Shown: positions 34,751 to 46,400 of the stretch, in pieces | Numbering within the stretch: the first letter of the stretch is position 1 | Layout: every line of letters begins with the position of its first letter | Assembly: GCA_009667805.1 (NCBI GenBank) | Contig: CM019067.1 | Coordinates: 245,865,721 to 245,929,720, forward strand | Direction of reading: 5' to 3' | Length of the DNA: 64,000 bases | DNA from: Leptobrachium leishanense | Taxonomy: Eukaryota; Chordata; Amphibia; Anura; Megophryidae | Notes under the pieces: model-generated | What the model saw: only the letters and a program-made list of their open reading frames with translations | The model's database searches: none | What the model was told of the DNA's origin: nothing | Translations under genes and position numbers: made by a program

Positions 34751-35266
34751 TTAAACATGATGAGCATAAAACAGTCAAAATGAGCTAAGCACACAGAGGT
34801 TAAATGGCTCAGCAGTGAAGGGGTTAAAAAGCAAAAACATGTAAAAAATTGGGAATTTCTAATCTCAGGACAAAATTTCGAAACTATTTAGCCGGTGTCT
34901 TTTTTGGTGGTTGTAGATTTTGGGGATTAAAGTTCGGAAAAAATGTGTTTTTTGCATTTTTTCATGATATTTCATACATTTTTTTAGAGTAAATTATACG
35001 ATATGATGAAAATAATGGTATCTTTAGAAAGTCCATTTAATGGCAAGAAAAATGGTATATAATATGTGTGGGTTCCAGAAACAGGTAAGAGGAAAATTAG
35101 ACCTAAACACAAACAGCGCAGAAATGTATAAACAGCAGTGCGTACTTTCAGACAGACAATGCTAATATTGCCTGGTCACTATGGGGTTAACTATCAAAAA
35201 ATCTAATACAATAGTGTTTTTAACTCACCTGATGAACTTCTCAGCATCCATCTCCTTACCTGATCG

Positions 35267-35572
35267 TTGATTTGTGCGATATTTCCAAAATTTTTGGCCT
35301 GGTCACTAGTCTGCAGCAGACTTCAAAAGTCGGCAGAAGTCGCAAGTCGTAAATCGGACGCAATAGACGATGGTACTTTCACAATAGTGTTGTTGGATTG
35401 GTCTGACGACATGGACGACCTTCTGCGATGTTGTTGTCACACAAATACAGATCCAGTGCACGCTCAGCCTTATGCACCGCTGAGAAGGCGAGTGGCGTGT
35501 GAGATAAGCTTACAGAGACAAGTGGTGGAAGAAAACAAGCTGGAATTGCATGTTATTCAACTAAAAAGGTAA
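35267..35572 (+). other. Exon-like ORF, 101 codons, unknown
   Basis: An open frame whose second half reads SDDMDDLLRCCCHTNTDPVH and then a basic, coiled-coil-like tail ending VIQLKR, directly followed by a splice-donor-like AAAG|GTAATA. It begins inside a repeat-like context just after the outer TTAA foldback. It could be a first exon of a transposon gene or of a host gene; the similarity to the MEELDALLDNP peptide at 30865 suggests a transposon family. No function assigned. Confidence 0.25.
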
Positions 35573-35952
35573 TAAATGTCATTATTTGGAAGCCTTATCA
35601 AAGATGTGTAACGATGAATCATGATGCAGCTAGCAGTAAATGTATTTTGAGTAGTGATTGGTAAGAAAATACCCCTTTAACAGTGTTATCAAAATATTTT
35701 ACAGGAATTTTAAGGACTATGTAATCTTATGAACAGCATTAAAGCATTAGTGAAAGCATTCAGATAATGTTAACCGTCTCAGTTGTAGTGTTTCAGGAGA
35801 ATGAACTGCTTTAAAAAGCTATTTGCAACATGTATTTTAGTATATCCAAATTATCACTATAGCTATACTGGAAGAATATATCAAGGACTGTGGGTAAAAC
35901 TCAATATTAAAACATAAGGATTTTCTATTAATTTATAACAATTTAGGTTTAA

Positions 35953-36390
35953 CCCCTTCACTACAAGATGGTTTTCCATAAAACACTGCAAAGAACTTTA
36001 GGTTGTTTGGAAAATCACTTAACAGTAGTCATACAGTACGAATGTGCTGTAGAATCCCTAAAGCACATTTCCATACTATATCTACTATTTGACAGGCAGA
36101 TGGCTCCATCTACTGGCCACAATGCGCTACTGTGCAGCTGGGGTTGCTTTATCTCCAACAGGACTAACATGTGTTCTAGCTATTCTATAAATTCTACACA
36201 TCGACTGTATTGTCCTACTCCTATGCACTAGAATTTTATAGCACAATCTGGAACCCAAATGCTAATTAATTTCATTTGCTGTAAACACAAATTTCTTTGT
36301 GTTGTTGCAGAAGAAGACCAGATCAAGTTAACCCATTCTCGAAGACCTTCTTTCGAAGATCAAATCAAGTTGATCATGGTAGACAAAGGG
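35953..36390. mobile_element. TTAA element family T
   Basis: Perfect TTAA flanks (35949-35952 and 36391-36394). The left end CCCCTTCACTACAAGATGG and the right CATGGTAGACAAAGGG are short inverted ends, and GGTTTTCCATAAAACACTG forms an internal repeat shared with 48825-49275 and 25240-25358. No ORF. Confidence 0.75.
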
Positions 36391-36573
36391 TTAAGGAGTC
36401 ATTTTTATAGCAATCAACACAGACTCACAGATATCTTAGTTATCCCCTTTCATTACAAATAGATATGAGAATTTCTAGCCAAAAAAAAATCATTGTGTAA
36501 GAAAATGATAAATTAATTTGCACAGTGCTAAATTAAACTTTATGGAAACAGAAATATTTAAATAACATGCAAA

Positions 36574-37291
36574 GGCGCCTATCACATTCTTCGAACAAAT
36601 TCGTCCACACAGCGCAATTTTTTTGTGCACAGCGTTAAGTGTTATCACGCGAAAATTAAAGGCGGTATTACGATCGAACGCATTTTCTCATCCGTCCAAA
36701 AATAACGTTAGTAAAAACGACACGCAAAACGAAGAGTAATACACGCGCAGTAACGTAGCGCACGTAAATCAGGGTTTTTCAGATTCAGCCAATCAGAATT
36801 AAGAACCTTAATTGACTCACTTAAGTTTTGCGCCTGTCAAAGTAAATCTGAGTATATATGCAGCAGCAATAATAAAGACACACACAAATTCACAATTTTA
36901 TTGTTTGGGTATGTGTAGAATATGTAACTATACTGTGCTGTATTTTTTTTTTCGTTCTGGTTTTTTTCGTTTTGGCCAGAACGTTCAGATTTTCAGTTAC
37001 CACCAGCTTTTCAAAGACGTTAAAATTATGCGCGCAAACGTCGTTCGTAAAAAGATGCGCATCGATTGTAATACCATCCGTGTACCAGCGCACGAAGGAA
37101 TTTGCGCTCACAATGTTAAGTATAGGACGTGCACAGTTCATCACGCTCACGCAGGTCCATCCGCGTCAAACGATAAAGCGCATCGTTTGCGCGAACTTTG
37201 TAACACGACGTTCAGCGCAAAGGGTTTTACCCTTCGTGCAAATGTGCATCTGCGCACGCAAAACAAATGCGCGAAGAATGTAATAGGGGCC
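36574..37291. mobile_element. Harbinger-type MITE family B, copy 5
   Basis: Diverged ends GGCGCCTATCACATTCTTCG and GAAGAATGTAATAGGGGCC. The interior is strongly family B (CAGATTCAGCCAATCAGAATT, AGACGTTAAAATTATGCGCG). Target duplication not recognisable. Confidence 0.8.
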
Positions 37292-38144
37292 ATAGAATAT
37301 ACAAAATATAATCTTAAATAGAGAAACAAATATGTTATTAAATTGAGTAATATACGTCATGCGGCAGATGCTACAACATCAGAACTACATAAATATCAAC
37401 ATAACATTACTCCTCAAGTCATTATGCTGTTTCACAAACAAAATACTACTCTACAACATAAAAACTCAAATACAATATACAAATAAACAAGGGAAGTCAA
37501 GTAATTCTTAAATATTGATTTTATCCTCTTCAGTTTAGTGATAGGCAAGCGATCAGCACCGTCGGTCTGTGCTAGAAAACCAATTCAACAAGAGTTCACA
37601 TAGGATGCATTAAAAAGCAACTCCATGAAAAGCGATCTAATAATAACATCTGTATAAAATATAACTATTTATACCTACTGCATATATACATTTATAAATA
37701 TATATACACACACAAACATATACAGCATATGTATATCTTGGTTGCTTAACTGCAAAGGAGCGCTGAAAGAAAACAGAGCTCAGATAAGTTTTAATCCACC
37801 CTAACTGTGATAATATGGTATGGTGCAATTGAGAAAAGACAGAGGGCCCCTCGGTGCTGATGTTACTTTATGTGTGCTGTAGACATTAACTATTTTACTT
37901 CCTGACTCCTCAACAGTATTTTGTGATAACAAACCAACTTCCAAGTTTAAAAAAGAAATGAGGTGATTTTTAGGAGCCGACTGAATTGGCTTTGATATAA
38001 GCATTTTTAAATAAAATTAGATTAAAATAATCTTTGTAGGGCTGTGTACCATTGGATCAACTCAAATGACATAAAACTTGAATGTGCAAAATATTTTTAC
38101 TGAAGCACAAACGTGAAGACAATGAATTTTAGTTTTCAACTAAA
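37292..38144. other. AT-rich intergenic stretch
   Basis: A TA-rich tract at 37680-37735; otherwise no recognised feature. Confidence 0.5.
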
Positions 38145-38665
38145 GGGGTTATTCAGACAGGTCCGACATGTCAACGAAATGTAACCAGACACTAAAATTC
38201 AGCGTAGGGTGACATTTCGGGGCCAATCAGCTATTCAAACAGCAGGCAGTTAGCCAAATTTTGGCAAATTGCCTGCACGTACGGTGCCTGTTCGAATCCA
38301 GTAAAATCCCCCATATGAAATCCCCAGCAATGGTTAATCTATTCAGAGAACACCGAACAGCAGTGAAAAGTTGCCGAAATTCCCTGCTGTTCGGCGTTTT
38401 CATTTGTCAGTTTATTCAGGCGAATCCCATAGGCTTCAATGTTAAAAAAATATTCCCGTTTTAATGCAATATCTAATAAACCGTTTATTATTTTATTCTG
38501 CAGTAAAAAGTCTCTTTATTTAGATTTTTTTTTAGGATCTTCAGGGCATTTTTCATCAATTTTTTTTTTAAATCGGTTCATTTTTCTTTAACAAACCTTT
38601 TTATTATCATTCGTAGGACCTTATATGTAAATTCCAGACATTTCCATTCAGTAGTTTCACAGATA
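38145..38665 (+). mobile_element. MITE family A, right-truncated
   Basis: Starts AGGGGTTATTCAGACAGGTC and keeps GCACGTACGGTGCCTGTTCG, ATTCCCTGCTGTTCGGCG and GAATCCCATAGGCTTCAATG. Homology ends after TTCCATTCAGTAGTTTC. A short Harbinger-like segment (GTTAACGCTAGCGTTAAG to TACTGCCC) follows at 38681-38715. Confidence 0.72.
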
Positions 38666-38813
38666 TGCTCACGTATTTGTGTGTTAACGCTAGCGTTAAG
38701 ATTGTAATACTGCCCTATGACAGGGGCTCAAATGCTCACCCTAATAACTCAATTCCTATACTTAATCTTTATAGTGATTAGTGAATATTTTTTATCAGCA
38801 GAAGCTGTTAAAG

Positions 38814-39700
38814 CAGGGGTCAGCAACCTTGGCACTCCAGATTTATTTATTTTTAATTTTTTTTTTATTTTTGTAGAAAAATAATAGGCATACAAATAAG
38901 CGAAAGAAAAATAACAAATATAGGACAAGGAATAAAGCCACACAGGACTCGAAAACATACCGTAAGCTTCAGCATATACAGTAATAAAAGTACAATATCA
39001 TTTGGAGCAAACACCAGAAGACCCACGGAGTCGGGAAAGGTCATAAGCCCCAGGGGAATTTGCGTCCATCTCAGTCTACAGCCGAGGAAGGTGGGTCTCC
39101 ACGGCATGCACTAGGGTACCATACTGGGTCATGCAAACGCAATGTAGGCCCAAAGGGTGGAAAGAAAGAGCACAAATAAAAGAGAAGATAAAAAAGGGGG
39201 GATAAGTAGGGAAGAGGAGATGGAATGGGCCAGAGAATGAAGTGGGGTGATCTGGGAAATAACAGGGAGTGCCCGGTGACACAAAACGAAAGCAAGAATG
39301 TAATGTGGTCTGAAGGGGGGGCACAGCAGTGCCAGGTCCTAGTATACCCAAGCCATCCCATATCTAGACAGGAGTAGATCCATTAGGGGCGTTCACCACC
39401 TGCCAACCCCCTGCCAGGATATCATCCCAATAGAACCAGGAACGTCCAAAGGCCTCCAGTTGGCCTCTCTCCTTAGCCTCCAGCCTATCCATGGCCCTCA
39501 ATGTTTCTTCACCAGAGACCCATGTCTGCCAGGAAGGGATTGACTGCTTTCCCCAGTGAAGAGGAATCAAGAGTTTAGCGACAATCACGAGTCGTAAAGA
39601 CACCGATATACACATAGTCTTGGTAGGCACAGGAAATTGAAGCAAGAGGTAGGTGGAGGGAGCAGACTGTAAATCTGATCCATTGAGAGGTTGTTTTTTT
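38814..39700 (-). repeat. hAT end followed by an antisense, poly-T-led repeat
   Basis: 38814-38840 reads CAGGGGTCAGCAACCTTGGC, a hAT-type terminus. From about 38846 a T-rich run leads into purine-rich DNA with several minus-strand open stretches (39071-39361 and 39364-39645). The poly-T start suggests a retroposed RNA in reverse, possibly the 3' part of a LINE. No protein domain is identifiable. Confidence 0.35.
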
Positions 39701-40672
39701 TTACAAATATAAGTCTACTCAAAATTCCCATCTAACTTCTGTCTTTGACGCTGATAATGTATTTCAAATCGGCTTCACAAAGTGTTAGTGATGGTGAAAC
39801 CAGCAGTGGGAACCTGCTGTAGACAAGATTAGTCCTATTGTAAGGCATTTACAGAGAGAGGAAAGACAGAGTGAGCCTCTACTACTGTAGATGTCAAACA
39901 CCGTTTATCTCCTTTCCAGCTCCCTCTCCCTTTTCCCAATCTATTATTTACACTTAACATAATTTACCCACTGACAGCTGGAACTCATAGTGCTCTCCTG
40001 TTGGCACTGTCACTGTCTAGGGACAGGGACATCTTGATAAAGTAAAAACCTAATGCTTCAGATAACCAGCTTTCTGTTAGATATGGCGTTCTGTCAACAA
40101 TGTGTTTTAGTCCTGATTCATAAAAACATATGTCATGAACTTTTGCCTCTCTTTGTTTAATAACGAGTTGTCTTCAAGTCTGTCCTGGAAATGATCTGTG
40201 CTCTCAGGCACTGACATTCTTAGATTATATAGAATATATGTATGTATATATATACAGTATATACTGTATATCGCACCTAAAGAGACCGTGAGCAGTTGGA
40301 TTAAATAGATACATGAAAGAGATACTCTAGTAGTGTTTAACCAAATTACTTTTTGGGGCCCTAAATGTTCTGCTACTTATATTCCTAGAGACAAGAGACA
40401 TCTGATTCAGAACTGTATGCTATATATGTGAGTCAATTCAAGAAGGTAATATCAGTATTCTGATTAAGTGTACTGTATAATGCAAAACAACAAACATAAA
40501 AAACACAGATACTTTACTTCTAACAATAAGGATTAACTTCCAGGAGGCAGATCTTATACTCTTTTATATGCCAGATGCACAACAAGAAAGCATAGATCCT
40601 GTGAAAATAAAAGCATATATATGATGCAATATCACCGTGGATATTTGGTACCTAAAATAGAAATATAGCGAT
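39701..40672. other. Intergenic, no features
   Basis: A TA-rich palindrome near 40240-40275; otherwise nothing recognised. Confidence 0.5.
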
Positions 40673-40675
40673 ATA

Positions 40676-41385
40676 GGGCTCTATTCCATAGTTGGTGCTA
40701 ATGTAGCATCACGATATGTACGGTAATTGTTACACTAGCATTAGTAAAGTTGATGTCATTTATTTATATTCCTATCTTGATGCTAAACTGGGTGAAATCA
40801 GTTTGCGCCTCGCAGTTTGCGCAAGCTTACTGTACCTAAGCATCTCCGATCCTTAACATGCGGAACGGAATCTATTTTTAGCATCTTGACAAGTAAGGTA
40901 TTACAAAGTGCTGGCGCAATTTATCGTCAGGATGCGAAAGCGAATAGTTTAACACCTAAAAGCTGGTGTTAACTGGTTATGCTAATGCAAAATCATTTGA
41001 CGCACTCTAAACTCACCCACCCATTAAATCCCATATTTACCTCTCATCCTGCGGTGAAAAGGATCCGCCGCTTCTTCTTGCCAGGAGCAGAGTGAGACTG
41101 GGAACAAGTAGTTCATAGTCTCCCTCCGCGATCTCCCTGCGCGATCTCACTAGAGCGTGTTTGCACCGAGTTCGCAATCGGAAGCACAAGGCTCCCTGGA
41201 GTCCTATGGACTCCACGAGCTGACTCTTGCGTCTTCATGGAAGCGTTACTGCAGGTATCAGGGAGCTTAGCATTTAGCAATTTCCCTGGAATACGACGTT
41301 ACATGGAGACTGTAAGGGTAAATCTGCAAATTCGCATAATCCTGTTTACCGTCTCCATGTCAGTGTCAGGAATGGAATATAGCCC
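40676..41385. mobile_element. Harbinger-type MITE, third family
   Basis: 710 bp with ends GGGCTCTATTCCATAGTT and AATGGAATATAGCCC and ATA on both sides (40673-40675 and 41386-41388). The terminal GGGCTCTATT resembles family B but the interior differs (GCTAATGTAGCATCACG, CCGTCTCCATGTCAGTG with the partner CATGGAGACTG). No ORF. Confidence 0.78.
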
Positions 41386-41879
41386 ATAGAATATAGAAAT
41401 AAATACATTTATATATGAATATATTAGGCACTGCAAATGTAACATATCATTCCTTGAAAAAAGATGAGACATACTGCTTGTACTTGTTCTCCATACACTA
41501 CAATATTAAAAGATAAAAGGCAGCAATCAATTTATCACAAATAATGGAATCCAGCCAACAGCTTGAACGCCTGAACTTGGTCAGACACTTCCACAGCAAA
41601 CTGATAAAGCAAATATGTTATGCTGGTGACCAGAAAAAACACAGATGATAATAACTGAATACAAATTACTATGAACAAAGAACATATAAATACTACCATT
41701 ATTTCTGGTGTAGCTTTGAAGAATAGCATTGATACTCACATGTTTAAGATGCTTCATTCAGATTCAATGGTGTAACTTTATAATTTAGTGGTGAAAAAAG
41801 TAAACCAAAAAAATACCCAAACTTTTCCCAACGCATGCTTAGTACTGAAAGGGACTATTCAACAATGGAAAGAATACAA

Positions 41880-42120
41880 ATAAGGAGGCCAGCACCAGAG
41901 AGGGTACAGGATACGTGATATTTATTCCAAAATATACCAGAAAAGGAAACGCAACGTTTCAGTCCCTAGATCTTAATCATGCAGATCATTAGACCTTATT
42001 TGATACATGATTTAAGGTCTAAGGACTGAAAAATCGCTTTTCCTTTTGTTGTTTTTTTGGAATAAATATCACTGTTTCTGTACCCAATCTGGAGCAGGCT
42101 GGAAAACTTTGTTTATTTTG
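41880..42120. repeat. Inverted-repeat element, AACGTTTCAGTCC type
   Basis: TTATTCCAAAATATACCAG with AAAAGGAAACGCAACGTTTC on one side is mirrored by GGACTGAAAAATCGCTTTTC and TTTTTTTGGAATAA on the other, around a CTTAAT/ATTTAAGG centre. A similar phrase (CCAATGTTTCAGCTCCTAAG) is at 50200-50225. Class not assigned. Nothing is recognised at 41390-41880. Confidence 0.5.
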
Positions 42121-42124
42121 TTTC

Positions 42125-45100
42125 AGTCATAAAAAATTTCATCCGACGTAAAGCTATTGAGGATATATGGTCCTCTACCCTCACACCTCAATCTTCAAAT
42201 CTGTTGTTGAGTTGTGATGCCGACAGGGCGTTCGATAGGATCTCTTGGGCTTACCTAGTTCAATTTATTAAGTTTCATCACTTTGGGAAGGTGTTTTTGA
42301 CCCTCTTTCCTACATCTTATCTTATCTTAGCCCCTTTACCGTGATCACGGCGAACGGGCTCAATTCCACCTCTATTGTCTTGGAACAAGGGACCAGACAG
42401 GGTTGTCCCCTATCTCCGTTACTATTTAATCTTACCCTGGAACCCCTCCTACGCATCATAGAGATGTGCCCGGCGATTACTGGTATTTGTTTATCCCCCT
42501 TTGTGACGCTAAAAGTAGTGGCATTTGCAGACGACCTGTCATTATTCCATTTGGATCCTGCATCTGCCATTTCTTAGTTATTGACTTTATTTGACTCTTT
42601 TCACATGGCCTCGGGTTTCCAAATTAATTACACCAAGTCGGTTGCACTACCCCTGGGATCCAGGCCACTGGCTTCCCTTTTCCTGGACACCCACACCTTC
42701 CATTAAACATCTGGGGATCATCCTACCGGCCGATCTCTCTCACTTATACCGGCTCAACATAGACCCCCATTTGACCCAAACCAAATTGCTACTAGAAGCC
42801 TGAAGCACTCTCCTATTTGGGACGGGCTTCCCTCATTAACCCCTTAACGCCGCAGGACGTACATTTACGCCCTGCATTAGGCGGGCTTTGGCGCCGCAGG
42901 ACGTAAATGTATGTCCTCGGCATTTTCAGCCCCCCCGGGAGATACTCACCTCCTCCGGCGGCTCCCTCGCTGCACTGACTCCCACGGAGTCAGATCGGCA
43001 GGGTTTCCTCCTCTGGCGCACTGACGTCATCGCGCCGGGGGTGCGATGACGTCAGTTTCAGGCATCCCCCCCCGCCGGAGCAGGGGAAGTGCCTGGAGGG
43101 GAGGGATCCTTCGGATCCCTCTATCTCCCCATCGCCGGGGGCTACAAGGCTGTGGCCAGCATCGCTGGAACGGTCACAGCCTGACCTTTCCAGCGATGTA
43201 TTGGGGTTAACCCATGAGTTGCCAGGTTGCGACCGGGCACAAATTTGTGCCCGATCGCGGCCTATTTCGGGTGGGGGCCACCATCTTGGATGGCAGCCCC
43301 CACCTCTGGGTCCCCCCCCCTGTGTCAACTGACTCATCGCACCATGCGCGATGATGTCAGTTAACTGGGGACGCCCCCAGCTGCAAAGGGATTTCCTATG
43401 GAAATCCCTTGCAGGAGATAGGGGGGTTCTTTGAACCCCTTTATCTCCTGATCGGTGGCAGTTAGGGGGTCATGCCTGATATCAATGGAAAGGTCTGAGC
43501 ATGGCCTTTCCAACGATATCAAACATGACAATGAACAAAGTTAAATAAAAGTGTATAAAAATAAAAATAAAAAAACAATTAATTAATTAAAAAATAAAAA
43601 GGTTCTTTTTTTTTTTTGATGCAGCATTATTGTTCACATTTCAATTATAATGTGAACAATGATGCTTCACCAATGATTTTTTTTTGGGGGGTTTAGCTAA
43701 AATCACGTAATTTCCCCCCCACCCAAAAAAAAAAAAAAAAAAGGGTTCCCAAGTCTACCGCATAGAATATAACCGCAAAGAATCGGATAATAAAATGTGA
43801 AAAAAAACCCACTTTATACACTGTGGATGATTGAAATTTTATTGAAAATTCACATTTTTTTACATTTTTTGTTATAGCATTCTGGCAGGACATGACTTTT
43901 ATATATAATTATGATATATTATTAATCTTCCGAGTCTGCCAGAAAGAACGATATATAATTTGTCTGGGTGGTATAATAATATGTGACTTAAAACCGCGTT
44001 TAAACATGATGAGCAAAAACTTCAGCAAACTTCACTTCCGAAAGAGCGCCGAAGTTGTAAAATTACTCCCGTCCTTAAGGGGTTAAGATGACCTTATTCC
44101 CCAAATTGCTCTACCCCTTGCAGGTCTTACCCCTACTGCTAAAGTCCACTGACCTCCGTATGTTTCATAAGATGTACAGTATGTAGCATTTATATGGCAA
44201 GGTAAGCGAGTGCACATACTGCTTCTTAACCTTCAACAATCATTATCTAGGGGAGGAATTAATTTCTCAAATATACTCAATTATAACTTAGCGGCGCTGT
44301 ATCATTATGTTTCTGATTGGTTGAATGGCACTTTACATTTTGTACCTCTGCAGGTAGAGCAAGCATTACTTGCCTCATCTTCCCTGTTAGCTTTCCTCCA
44401 TCAACACTCACCCATCATCCTCCCATTCTACGTAGTTTACTCTCCGCTACGAAAGTGGCTTGGATTAAGGTTCGAAAACGCCTTCAGTTGTCCTGGCAAA
44501 CGTCCCTCTGGTCCCCCATTCTTCACAACCCTCGATTTCAAAACGCTTCCCCGCCCCTATTTTTCACACCCTGGCCCAACAAGGCTTTTTCCATCTACAT
44601 CACTATTTAGATGGAGTGTCGGTTTGCCCTATTCCTACACAGCCCTGAGAGAACGTATTGCCCCTTTAAGTATGCACCCAGTGTATTATTTACAACTAAA
44701 GCAGTTTCTTCTCACCCAGTTACACGTTTTATCCCCCACTGATATGGCTAATCCATTAGACACACAATTGCTCACATGCCCCTCGCCGCCCCCCTCGACC
44801 TCTGCCATTTATGCACTTTTGAAACTTTCGATACCCACCACGATTCCCTGGACAGCTATATCCTGATGGACCGCTAGTTTCCCTGGCCTATCCCCACAAG
44901 ACCTGATAGGAGCCACTTTAATGTCCAGACGTTCTCTCCCCTCGGCCAACTATTGGGACATGTTCTATAGAATACTCCACCGATTGTATATGGCACCCGA
45001 TAGAATGGCCCGTGCTGGACTCTTGCCAAATGCAAAATGTCTGAAATATCAATTCACTCCAGCCGATTTATGACATTGCCAATGGTCCTGTCCCTTTATT

Positions 45101-45800
45101 CAACTGTTTTGGGATACTGTACAACGATTTAGCTCCCAGGTCCTTTGACTAGAGATCCCTTTTTCCCCGTACTGGGCCATTTTTAATCGACCAACTCCCC
45201 CCACACCACAACCCTTTGTGAAATGTCACCGATCCTGTCCCAGTGGATCTCCGCGTCTCCATCCTCTTTTCTTAAGGCATACGAGAGAATTTACGCCATA
45301 TTTCTGGCTGATTGGACTGAAGCTTCAATCTACCAGAAAGAGAAGACTCAGTCATTATTTCTCAACTGGCCCCCTTTATTCGAATCCTTCCACTCGATAC
45401 CAAGGCCTCCTTGCGAAACACCTTTTACTGTGCTCCCTGGTAATCACTACAGATACTGCGAGGTTCCCCACTGATCCCCCAAGGGCCCCTGACCACTCAT
45501 TTGCACGTTTCCTTGCCTCTTCCCCCCCCCGGACGTCCACACAACATCTCCCTGCTACCTCTAGTGGTTACCACGCCTTGCTGGCTCGGATAGGGGTCCA
45601 CGTTACCGGACTTTATAACCACACTTAGACTGCTATGTTTTGTTCTGTTTAATTTACTGCTCTGTCATTCAACATCGGATTTTACGGTTTTGCTTTGTAC
45701 TACTGATTGCAATTTGTTTATTGTACGTTGTTCTTCCACCTGTATTTTTTTTACTAGTCCAAGATAAATAAAAATGTTTAAAAAAAAGAATAAAAAATAA
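42125..45800 (+). pseudogene. 5'-truncated L1-like LINE ORF2, split by a TTAA element
   Basis: Remnant of an L1-type non-LTR retrotransposon. From 42150: RT motifs CDADRAFDRISWAYL, GTRQGCPLSPLLFN and the catalytic VVAFADDL (F-A-D-D). After the element at 42840-44082, reading resumes with the segment IKMTLFPKLLYPLQVLP, which L1 proteins carry after the RT, and then GGINFSNILNYNLAALYHY. A C-terminal QWSCPFIQLFWDTV (zinc-like) is at about 45075. The A-rich tail at 45770-45800 follows AATAAA. Several stops and frameshifts make it inactive. Endonuclease and ORF1 are absent because of 5' truncation near 42125. Minor alternative: the Tx1 branch of L1. Confidence 0.85.
42840..44082. mobile_element. 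TTAA hairpin-string element family K, inserted in the LINE
   Basis: Flanked by TTAA on both sides (42836-42839 and 44083-44086), ends CCCCTTAACG and GTCCTTAAGGGG. It contains a long first hairpin (GCCGCAGGACGTACATTTAC with its partner), then ACTGACGTCATCGC/GCGATGACGTCAGT (43020-43056), GCACAAATTTGTGC, AAGGGATTTCCTATGGAAATCCCTT-type stems and others in series. An A/T-rich part follows with a GCATTATTGTTCACATT/AATGTGAACAATGATGC hairpin (43623-43668). The layout matches copy d at 32666-33877. No transposase. Confidence 0.88.
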
Positions 45801-45904
45801 AATAAAAAAAATCTCATCCGAAACAAAATATAATTTAATATTGATTTTGTTTTGTCTGAAAATTACTTTTTGTTTTTAATTGATTCAGTTCTCATTCATA
45901 CCCT

Positions 45905-46400
45905 CACCAGGGACAATTCCACTTTGGAATTAACAAGAAAAACACGGAAGGAGGCAGGTGCAAAAATGACCTGGCTGGGGCTACAACAAAATATACATAT
46001 GTTCAGAAAAATCGGTTTCACGCCTAATCCCTAACAGGGTGGGTGGGTAGACCTGAAGTATCCAGCCTGCTCCATGTATAAAACATAACAAGAAAAAAGA
46101 TTGTCATCTGCGCTCACCTGTAGCTCCATGCAAAACAAAACACAATCAGACGTTTTGGTTTACTTGAATGCCCATTAAAGTGTAAGCTCACCTGTCACGA
46201 CACAGCACCTCTGGTCACGTGAGTCCTACCTAATGAAACCAAGAGCTGCTGTCCCAAAGTGGAATTGTCTCTGGCTAGGGTATAAAAGAAAACGCACCAG
46301 CCTCTCTCTCATGGCTGATAAGCAGCATGAGCATATGTGGTTTCTTAGAAAAGCAGCTTTTTGCTTCAATAGGTAGGACTCACCTGACCAGAGGTGCCAT
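45905..46400. repeat. Diverged family R repeat and a local inverted repeat
   Basis: 45960-46150 shares ATGACCTGGCTGG, TATAAAACATAACAAGAA and TGTCATCTGCGCT with 21390-21905. A second part has an inverted pair: AGCACCTCTGGTCACGTGAG (46203-46222) with TCACCTGACCAGAGGTGC at about 46380-46398. Confidence 0.5.

Larger units (their letters stand above)
31992..35186. mobile_element. Outer TTAA foldback element hosting three insertions
   Basis: The right end CCTGGTCACTATGGGG is followed by TTAA (35187-35190); the left end AGTCCTTAGTGACCGGGC is preceded by TTGA, a one-base change from TTAA. The arms are inverted copies: TTTCTGCGCTGTT, AATTTTCCTCTTAC, CCATTAAATGGACTTTCTAA, CCGGCTAAATAGTTTC and TTAACC(A/C)CTTCACTGCTGAGCC all recur in mirror order. 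After removal of the insertions at 32076-32486, 32666-33877 and 34068-34750, the element is about 0.9 kb. No transposase ORF. Confidence 0.85.

Noticed and set aside
44210..44866. 218-codon ORF as a host gene
   Set aside because: It is the C-terminal part of the L1-like LINE, recognised from the GGINFSNIL and flanking RT motifs.
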